Source: an uncultured Pelosinus sp. (lineage in GTDB: Bacteria; Bacillota; Negativicutes; UMGS1260). Taken from it: a stretch of DNA of 30,455 nt. Of the stretch, positions 25,201-30,455 are shown one piece after another. The notes under the pieces were generated by a model. The model ran no database searches and was not told the DNA's origin. It worked only from the letters and a program-made list of their open reading frames with translations. Where the stretch lies: contig URQW01000032.1 in NCBI GenBank assembly GCA_900550105.1, forward strand, positions 1 through 30,455, in the 5' to 3' direction. A program made the position numbers and the translations under genes. Each line of letters begins with the position of its first letter. Position 1 is the first letter of the stretch.

Positions 25201-25229
25201 TTGACAAAAATAATAATTAACTATATAAT
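25201..25229 (+). promoter_or_regulatory. Consensus vegetative promoter of the DJ-1/PfpI gene
   Basis: TTGACA (25201-25206), exactly 17 bp, TATAAT (25224-25229): a perfect match to the housekeeping sigma consensus. Another TTGACA lies upstream near 25166. Expression is likely strong unless repressed. Confidence 0.9.
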
Positions 25230-25270
25230 AAATCATGTTAACCGATAACTATTATTTGGGGGCGCTTATT

Positions 25271-25945
25271 ATGGCAGCAAGTAAAAAAATTTTGATGGTT
25301 GTTACGAATGTGTATGCTATAGATGAAAATCATCCTACAGGATTGTGGCTAGAGGAATTTGCCGTACCCTATATTGAATTTTTGAATGCAGGATATTCTG
25401 TCGTTGTTGCTAGTCCTAAGGGCGGAAAAATCCCCTTAGATCCCAATAGTCTTGCTGAAGAAATCCCCGAGTCTTGGCAGCCAGCCATGAAAGTGTTGGA
25501 TTCGTCTGAGACACTAGCATCCATGTCAGCAGACACTTTCGATGCTCTGATATTGCCAGGTGGTCATGGTCCCATGTTTGATTTGGCTGTAGATGCAAAA
25601 CTTGCCGCCTTATTAAATAAATTTCATAACTCTAATAAAATCATTGGAGCCGTTTGTCATGGTCCTGCTGCACTGGTTAGTGCGGTACTTGATAATGGTC
25701 AGTCGCTTATTGCTGGTAAAAAGGTTACTGGCTTTACGAATGAAGAAGAAAGAACGGTGCAATTAGATCATTTAGTGCCTTTCTTGCTAGAAGATAAGCT
25801 AAAAGAACTTGGCGGAACCTATGTGAGTAAAGGAGCTTGGCAGGCTCATGTTGTTGTTGATGGGAATTTGATTACCGGACAGAATCCGCAATCTAGTGCT
25901 TTGTTTGCTAAAGCCATTATCGATGAATTGGCTAATCTAGCGTAA
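25271..25945 (+). CDS. DJ-1/PfpI-family protein (Hsp31/glutamine-amidotransferase-like)
   Basis: 224 residues with the class I glutamine-amidotransferase-like fold. The nucleophile elbow is GAVCHGPAAL with Cys129 and His130, and an early acidic residue (GLWLEEFAVPY, Glu28/Glu29) is placed as in Hsp31-type proteins. LILPGGHGPMFDL near 93-105 is also typical. Relatives act as glyoxalase III, deglycase or stress chaperones; which applies is unknown. ATG at 25271 is preferred, as GGGGG lies 8 bases upstream; the in-frame ATG at 25235 falls only 5 bases after the -10 box. It is read from a perfect consensus promoter and stands alone. Confidence 0.87.
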   Translation: MAASKKILMVVTNVYAIDENHPTGLWLEEFAVPYIEFLNAGYSVVVASPKGGKIPLDPNSLAEEIPESWQPAMKVLDSSETLASMSADTFDALILPGGHGPMFDLAVDAKLAALLNKFHNSNKIIGAVCHGPAALVSAVLDNGQSLIAGKKVTGFTNEEERTVQLDHLVPFLLEDKLKELGGTYVSKGAWQAHVVVDGNLITGQNPQSSALFAKAIIDELANLA

Positions 25946-25965
25946 AAAAATACTTCCCCCTTAGT

Positions 25966-26003
25966 CAAAACCTGACATTATTTTATTTATGTGTCAGGTT
26001 TTG
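25966..26003 (+). terminator. Hairpin after the DJ-1/PfpI gene, probable terminator
   Basis: A perfect 12-bp stem, CAAAACCTGACA (25966-25977) with TGTCAGGTTTTG (25992-26003), and a 14-nt loop. The T-tract is part of the stem and the tail is not T-rich, so termination strength is uncertain. Confidence 0.6.
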
Positions 26004-26041
26004 CCATATATTAAAATCATTTTGCGAGTTGCTATACTTTA

Positions 26042-26337
26042 AATGAAGCTACTGCCAGTGGGGATTTACGCTAAAGTTTCGTCGAATCTGATGATGCAAT
26101 GGGACAACTGAATGAAAAATTTAACCATATTATTTAAAATTTGCAAAATATCGTAACTGAAGTGATTTATGTGGCAAAATTTGTGAACGATTATTCCCAA
26201 CTGTCGCTGCTTCGGAAGAAACCTCAAATCTAGTAGAAAAACAAGAAACTGCGCTAGAGGAAGTGAGTGCCGCTTTGCAGAATTTAACAGATAGGACTAA
26301 GGCACTACTGAAAAATGTGGAACAATTTAAAATATAA
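26042..26337 (+). pseudogene. Decayed, internally deleted chemoreceptor (MCP) remnant
   Basis: In one frame from 26042 the translation reads NEATASGDLR, stop (26072), SFVESDDAMGQLNEKFNHII, stop (26135), NLQNIVTEVIYVAKFVNDYSQ. This matches the end of a HAMP domain (GDL, then DDxxGQL and FN) and the segment that follows in chemoreceptors. After a frame change near 26200 it reads VAASEETSNLVEKQETALE and ends in LTDRTKALLKNVEQFKI with a stop at 26335, the usual last helix of a chemoreceptor. The whole signalling hairpin (the NLLALNAAIEAARAG region) is missing. So there are at least two stops, one frameshift and one large deletion. No start codon or ribosome binding site serves it. This explains most of the 446-bp gap between 25945 and 26392. 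Confidence 0.8.
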
Positions 26338-26391
26338 TAGCCTCGCAAATACAACGAGTCGATAGAAATGGATTTTTTGAAGGGGAGTTTT

Positions 26392-28017
26392 ATGGAAGTT
26401 AATCAATCTGTTTTATATGCGGACCAGTCTTGTGAAATATTTAGAAACGAAGCTGGACTATTTCTGAAGATTTCTTCTGATGCCAGTGGTACTATGGCCA
26501 TGACATCTACCGTGATAGAACAGATTTTATCGGAAATTAGACAGCTTGAAATAGATTATATCGAAGAAAAGTTTGTAAGGGCGATAGTACAAAATCAAAT
26601 TCAAGAGCCAATCAATCTGCAGGTTTTACAAGAAAAAAAAGATCTTAGCAAAGCTTTTTCTGTACGGATTCGCCGGGATCGCTTAGAGGCCGTCGTGGAA
26701 ATTAACGAACTTTTATCGGATAGTGGTATTACTTTCAGTGATCTTTTTAGTAGTTTAATTGAAGCAAACATCATATTCGGCATTCGTGAAGCCTCTTTGT
26801 TAGCTGCGCTAACGGCGAAGCCTGGTACGCAATTTTCCTGTGCCATGGGAATTGAGCCCCAAAAGGGCGCTGATGCGAAGCTTGTTTATCATGTTGACCT
26901 AGAAAGTCAAGGCAAGCCTGTGCAGTGTGAGGACGGCAGTTGTGATATGAAAAATATCCGCCGTTTTTTGAATGTATATAAGGATGATCTTCTTGTCGAA
27001 AAAATTCCTGCTGAACCAGGGATTGATGGCGTGGACATCTGGGGAATGCCAATTCCAGCTAAACCAGGTAAAAATATTGTGCTACGTCCAGGCAAAAATA
27101 CGGAGCTTAGAGATGATTGTCACCTAATTGCTTCTATTGATGGTCAGCTTCACATTCGAAATGGACGGATTCAAGTTTTGCCGATTTTGGAAATTGCTGA
27201 AGATGTGGATTATTCCACAGGCAACATTGACTTTGTTGGCAGCGTGATTGTGCATGGCTCGCTCCAGTGCGGGTTTTCGATCAAGGCTACTGGTGATGTG
27301 GAGATTTATGGCAGTGTGTGCGGTGGGAATGTGGATGCTAAGCGTCTTGTTGTGCATAAAGGGATTCAGGGAATGGAGCATACGGTGGTTAAGGTTCGCG
27401 AATGGGTGGAAGCTAACTTTATTGAGAACGCCATCGTCTACGCGAATCAAACAATTCTGGTACGAAACGCTGTGATGAATAGTCAACTTTTTGCTGGTGT
27501 ATCGATTATCGTGGAAGGAAAGCGCGGTTTAGTTGTTGGCGGACGCCTATCAGCAGGCCAGGAAATTCGAGTTACTACGGCGGGAAATGCGGCGAACATT
27601 CCGACTAATTTAGAGATTTCAGGGAACCCTGTTTGCAGTGAAGAGCTTCGTCGTCTGCGTCTTGTCCTCAAGCGTAATGACGCAATTTATCAGGAATTAG
27701 AGCGGGCTTTGCTTTATTTTATTAAGCAGAATCTGCAGAGTTTACCGCAAGAAAAACGCGATATGTATGAAAATTTGTATAAGAAACATCGGCAGCTTAC
27801 TGAGGAGATCAAGGAAATAAAAGATCGAATCCAAGAGTTAGAGCGTCTGTTGTCAGCTCTTTCGCCAGGGAAAATTCATGTGTATGATGCTATTTATGGT
27901 GGGGTCTATGTGGTCATAAGTCAGTCACGTCGACATTTTATTGACGCTTTGCAGAACTTGACGCTTTATGTTCACGACGATACGGTTTGCTTTACCCCTT
28001 ATAATTATTCAGGATAA
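26392..28017 (+). CDS. DUF342 / FapA-like protein
   Basis: 541 residues that resemble the FapA (flagellar assembly protein A, DUF342) family. A mixed alpha/beta N-terminal part covers about 1-200. A segment rich in short beta strands (DVDYSTGNIDFVGSVIVHGS onward, about 269-410) looks like the parallel beta-helix of the family. A charged coiled coil (about 425-500, LTEEIKEIKDRIQELERLL) and a short beta-rich tail follow. FapA-type proteins are tied to polar flagellum placement or envelope organisation, but their chemistry is poorly known. ATG at 26392 has AAGGGGAG 4-5 bases upstream; the in-frame ATG at 26368 lacks a site. The neighbourhood of chemoreceptors fits a motility role. It has no predicted membrane helix. 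Confidence 0.85.
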   Translation: MEVNQSVLYADQSCEIFRNEAGLFLKISSDASGTMAMTSTVIEQILSEIRQLEIDYIEEKFVRAIVQNQIQEPINLQVLQEKKDLSKAFSVRIRRDRLEAVVEINELLSDSGITFSDLFSSLIEANIIFGIREASLLAALTAKPGTQFSCAMGIEPQKGADAKLVYHVDLESQGKPVQCEDGSCDMKNIRRFLNVYKDDLLVEKIPAEPGIDGVDIWGMPIPAKPGKNIVLRPGKNTELRDDCHLIASIDGQLHIRNGRIQVLPILEIAEDVDYSTGNIDFVGSVIVHGSLQCGFSIKATGDVEIYGSVCGGNVDAKRLVVHKGIQGMEHTVVKVREWVEANFIENAIVYANQTILVRNAVMNSQLFAGVSIIVEGKRGLVVGGRLSAGQEIRVTTAGNAANIPTNLEISGNPVCSEELRRLRLVLKRNDAIYQELERALLYFIKQNLQSLPQEKRDMYENLYKKHRQLTEEIKEIKDRIQELERLLSALSPGKIHVYDAIYGGVYVVISQSRRHFIDALQNLTLYVHDDTVCFTPYNYSG

Positions 28018-28048
28018 ACGCTTTTGTTTATCGAAGTAGCAAAGTAAA

Positions 28049-28094
28049 AAGTAGGGCTGTCTTTTAAATTAGGAAGATAGTCCTGCTTTGTTTT
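28049..28094 (+). terminator. Terminator after the DUF342 gene
   Basis: A 15-bp stem with three G-T wobbles, AAGTAGGGCTGTCTT (28049-28063) with AAGATAGTCCTGCTT (28074-28088), is followed by TGTTTT. Confidence 0.8.
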
Positions 28095-28148
28095 ATAAGA
28101 AAAATAAAGGTTTTTAACCTATTTTAGCGAATGGTTAATTTTACTGCC

Positions 28149-28178
28149 AAATCCTAATAGGCGAGTTTTGTAGGATTT
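28149..28178 (+). promoter_or_regulatory. Inverted repeat upstream of the unrecognised gene at 28203
   Basis: AAATCCTA (28149-28156) and TAGGATTT (28171-28178) form an 8-bp dyad with a 14-nt spacer, ending 24 bases before the start codon. It may be an operator or a leader hairpin; one copy only. Confidence 0.35.
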
Positions 28179-28202
28179 TGAGTAGAGAGTTAGGTGAAAG
28201 CA

Positions 28203-28979
28203 GTGAGGATCCTCAATTCTTCCGCTTATGAAGAAACATTGAAAAATTTGTCAAATTACCACAAGTCAATCATTTATGAAATCGGTCAACATTTTCAATT
28301 TCCCAACATTGCGTCAAACCCTTTTATTGCATTACGAAAAAATGTAGAAATCGGTTTTTTAGCGAGTAATTTGACCGGCTGGGAGCAGGAAGCTGTATTC
28401 CAATATGGTAAAAAACATATTTATCACGAATATTATTCCATCATCCTGAACTTGGCTAAAACAGCGATTGTGCCGCGCAAAGTACTCGATTATGCTTGTC
28501 CTATTGTGTATGGTCATATTTTTTCGCCACGGTATCATAAAAACATGATTTATAGTTTTTTTGTGAATTTTTTTGCAAAGCCGATTTTCAAAAACTTTAA
28601 TTCGGGACAGGCCTCGTTAGAACAAGAAATTGTAGCCTTCATATCTGGTTATTTTCGTAAGCAGAATCGCTATGGACCCGAGCAAATTTCTGTGGCGATT
28701 TTAGAGGAACAGTTTATTACCATTATGATCTCAGGACTGTTGAGCCCCTTTTTACGAAGTTTTATCCAAGCAGATTCGCAAGAGTCTGCTGTGATTGAGA
28801 AAATATTTATGATACAGGCTGAAATGGTATTAGGCGAATTGCTTCATAAGTATTTCCACGCTGAGTTAGAAGAAGGGGAACCTTTTATTTTTTTTGATAA
28901 GGCGACGGACAAGCTTATCATTTTATCGCCACTCTCAAGCCAGCAATGGTCCGCTTTTCTCGATAATATGAATGCCTAG
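28203..28979 (+). CDS. Hypothetical protein, family not recognised
   Basis: 258 residues, mostly helical by appearance and rich in Phe, Tyr, Ile, His and Lys. I see no signal peptide, no clear membrane helix and no motif I can name. Notable stretches are NYHKSIIYEIGQHFQFPNIA near the start and SFFVNFFAKPIFKNF in the middle (residues about 114-128). The last 40 residues are acidic, then LSPLSSQQWSAFLDNM. The frame is intact with codon use like its neighbours, a ribosome binding site and a terminator downstream, so it is very likely a real gene. GTG at 28203 is preferred, with AGGTGA 5 bases upstream; GTG at 28194 overlaps that site. Confidence 0.75.
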   Translation: MRILNSSAYEETLKNLSNYHKSIIYEIGQHFQFPNIASNPFIALRKNVEIGFLASNLTGWEQEAVFQYGKKHIYHEYYSIILNLAKTAIVPRKVLDYACPIVYGHIFSPRYHKNMIYSFFVNFFAKPIFKNFNSGQASLEQEIVAFISGYFRKQNRYGPEQISVAILEEQFITIMISGLLSPFLRSFIQADSQESAVIEKIFMIQAEMVLGELLHKYFHAELEEGEPFIFFDKATDKLIILSPLSSQQWSAFLDNMNA

Positions 28980-29136
28980 TTTGCTAGCTGTGTCTTTTAA
29001 AAATTTTTATTTTTAAGGAGATGCAGTGTAAATAAAGTGTATCTGTTATCAAAGCAGTTTATCAGACGAATAGAGTCCAGCTTTTATGTTTTTCGGGAGT
29101 AAGTTAGGCAGTTCACCATATGGTAGATGTTTAATG

Positions 29137-29171
29137 TACGCTTGCATTTTTTCTGCAAAGCGTATTTTTTA
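29137..29171 (+). terminator. Terminator before the PocR-chemoreceptor gene
   Basis: TACGCTTGCA (29137-29146) pairs with TGCAAAGCGTA (29154-29164) with one bulged A, followed by ATTTTTTAT. It ends the transcript of the unrecognised gene, 160 bp after its stop. I see no gene in 28980-29136. Confidence 0.8.
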
Positions 29172-29177
29172 TTTATT

Positions 29178-29196
29178 GAAAATGAATATCATTTGA
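29178..29196 (+). promoter_or_regulatory. Candidate Fur-box-like site before the PocR-chemoreceptor gene
   Basis: GAAAATGAATATCATTTGA matches 13 of 19 positions of the classical Fur box by eye, with the ATGA...TCAT core. It lies 17 bp before the start codon, close to where a repressor would block initiation. In AT-rich DNA such a match can arise by chance. Confidence 0.35.
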
Positions 29197-29212
29197 ATTA
29201 GGGGGAAAGATT

Positions 29213-30253
29213 GTGGAACAGAACAAAAAAGGGGACAATGTTGCAGATCTTAAATTGACGGATGTGATTAATTTAGCGGTCCTACAACGATTTCAAGATG
29301 ATTTTGCCAAAGGCATGGGATTAGCTAGTGTAACCGTGGATAAAGATGGAACGCCTGTTACGAAGCCTAGCTATTATACAAAATTCTGTATGGATTTTAC
29401 CCATGCGACAGACGTTGGCGATAGACGGTGTGCGGAGTCCCATAAGAGGGGCGGTGAAGAAGCGGCGCGTTTAGGCAAACCTTATGTTTATGAATGTCAT
29501 GCTGGATTGATTGATTTTGCTGCGCCGATTATGGTCGAAGGCCATTTGTTAGGCACCATTTTAGGCGGGCAGGTCTTGGCGGAAAGTCCCGCAGATGAAA
29601 AATATCGTAAGGTTGCTGGGGAAATCGGCGTCGATAGCGAAGGCTATGTCGCTGCTGTAAAAGAGATTAATGTGTTGGAAAAGGCCAGAATTGAAGCAGC
29701 GGCCAATGTGCTCTTTGTTGTTGCCAATAATATGTCTGAAGCGGCTTATCATCAGCGACAATTAAAAACAGCCGTGGGCCTTTTGAATGACAGTTTGCAT
29801 CAAATTTCTGCCACCATGCAAGAGTTGGCCGCTTCAGCGACCAATGTGAGTGATAATCAAGTGCATCTCAATTCAGAAATTAAAAATGTAGATACCGTCA
29901 CTGGCCAAATTAATGAAGTGATGGACTTGATTAAAGATATTGCTGATGAAACGAGATTGTTAGGCTTGAATGCTGCTATTGAAGCGGCGCGAGCTGGTGA
30001 AGCCGGTTTAGGCTTCGGTGTTGTGGCACAGGAAATTCGCAATCTGTCTGATGACTCCAAACAGACAGTGGGGAAAATTCGCGAATTTACAAATCGGATT
30101 CGTCAGCATGTTAATACAACCGTTTCTATGGGCGATGAAACCTTATCAACTGTTGAGCAGCAGGCCGCTGCAATTGAAGAAGTAACAGCTAGCGTTGAAG
30201 AGATGACCAGTCTAGCAGAGCAGTTGAATGAACTTGCCAATAGCCGGATCTAA
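29213..30253 (+). CDS. Soluble chemoreceptor with N-terminal PocR sensor domain
   Basis: 346 residues without membrane helices. The N-terminal about 175 residues look like the PocR domain (YTKFCMDFT, RRCAESHKRGGEEAA, YVYECHAGLIDFAAPI, LGTILGGQ), with Cys59, Cys73, Cys95 and His96 at the conserved places. In PocR this domain senses small molecules such as 1,2-propanediol. The C-terminal part is a short signalling hairpin with tip DETRLLGLNAAIEAARAG (about 244-261) and VVAQEIRNLSDD, close to but not identical with the usual NLLALNAAIEAARAG tip. There is no HAMP. GTG at 29213 has AGGGGGA 6 bases upstream. It probably shares a transcript with the next receptor gene, 77 bp downstream. The ligand is unknown. 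Confidence 0.88.
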   Translation: MEQNKKGDNVADLKLTDVINLAVLQRFQDDFAKGMGLASVTVDKDGTPVTKPSYYTKFCMDFTHATDVGDRRCAESHKRGGEEAARLGKPYVYECHAGLIDFAAPIMVEGHLLGTILGGQVLAESPADEKYRKVAGEIGVDSEGYVAAVKEINVLEKARIEAAANVLFVVANNMSEAAYHQRQLKTAVGLLNDSLHQISATMQELAASATNVSDNQVHLNSEIKNVDTVTGQINEVMDLIKDIADETRLLGLNAAIEAARAGEAGLGFGVVAQEIRNLSDDSKQTVGKIREFTNRIRQHVNTTVSMGDETLSTVEQQAAAIEEVTASVEEMTSLAEQLNELANSRI

Positions 30254-30330
30254 TAGAGAGAAAGATAGACTGAAGAGCTATCTAGGAAAAGCGTTACGGG
30301 AGAGTTTTATTACCAAGGGAGGTCATTACG

Positions 30331-30455
30331 ATGTCATGGCTAAATAATTTAAAAGTTGCCAAAAAATTAGGGCTATTAATTGCGATTTTGCTTATGGCAG
30401 TTTTGTGTGTAGGGGGAACAGGCTACTATTTTCTTAGTAAGACCAATGATTCGTT
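30331..30455 (+). CDS. Chemoreceptor, N-terminal part only (runs off the window)
   Basis: 41 residues are visible: a short basic cytoplasmic start (MSWLNNLKVAKKLG) and a first membrane helix (LLIAILLMAVLCVGGTGYYF). The start resembles the four-helix-bundle chemoreceptor at 19783-21501 (LSVAKKIGTLVVI at the same place). AAGGGAGG lies 8 bases before the ATG. It follows the PocR-chemoreceptor gene with a 77-bp gap and no terminator, so the two are likely co-transcribed. The identification rests on the N-terminus alone. Confidence 0.65.
   Translation, partial: MSWLNNLKVAKKLGLLIAILLMAVLCVGGTGYYFLSKTNDS

Noticed and set aside
26072..26098. TAAAGTTT resembling a flagellar sigma-28 -35 box
   Set aside because: No GCCGATAA-like -10 follows at the right distance, and the bases are explained as part of the decayed chemoreceptor.

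Overview
The window is AT-rich DNA with strong AGGAGG-type ribosome binding sites, all genes on the + strand, short intergenic spacers and many compact hairpin terminators. Together with the dense chemoreceptors, the GGDEF/HD-GYP protein and the DUF342 (FapA-type) protein, this suggests a motile anaerobic Firmicute, plausibly Negativicutes (Pelosinus/Sporomusa-like). That placement is an inference from style, not a proof.

Layout. 1-1420: 3'-part of a PAS-GGDEF-HD-GYP protein whose visible N-terminus looks like the end of an [FeFe]-hydrogenase ferredoxin domain. 1769-3082: CitMHS-family transporter. 3420-5636: organophosphate:phosphate antiporter followed by a NagD-like HAD phosphatase. 5821-6699: DUF89 metal-dependent phosphatase. 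6908-8715: a WYL-domain regulator and a ferredoxin-nitroreductase, each preceded by the same 22-bp palindrome.

8979-16869 is the most coherent system. A LacI-type repressor gene has TGWAACCGGTTACA palindromes on both sides. It is followed by a PfkB kinase, a FucU-type mutarotase, a sugar-binding lipoprotein, a double ABC ATPase, two permeases and, as last gene, deoxyribose-phosphate aldolase (DeoC). The kinase resembles deoxyribokinase rather than ribokinase at the 2'-hydroxyl position. The set reads as an ABC importer plus catabolic pathway for 2-deoxy-D-ribose: uptake, anomer interconversion, phosphorylation, then cleavage to glyceraldehyde-3-phosphate and acetaldehyde.

17088-30455 is dominated by chemosensing: a dCache chemoreceptor, a CheW with an unusual cysteine pattern, a four-helix-bundle chemoreceptor, a soluble PocR-domain chemoreceptor, the start of another receptor at the right edge, and a decayed receptor remnant at 26042-26337. 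Between them lie a MATE transporter with a C-terminal extension resembling a degenerate GHKL domain, an AGCS sodium:amino-acid symporter, a DJ-1/PfpI protein, a FapA-like DUF342 protein and an unrecognised 258-residue protein. No CheA, CheY, CheR or CheB gene is in the window. I saw no tRNA, rRNA, CRISPR array or insertion sequence.
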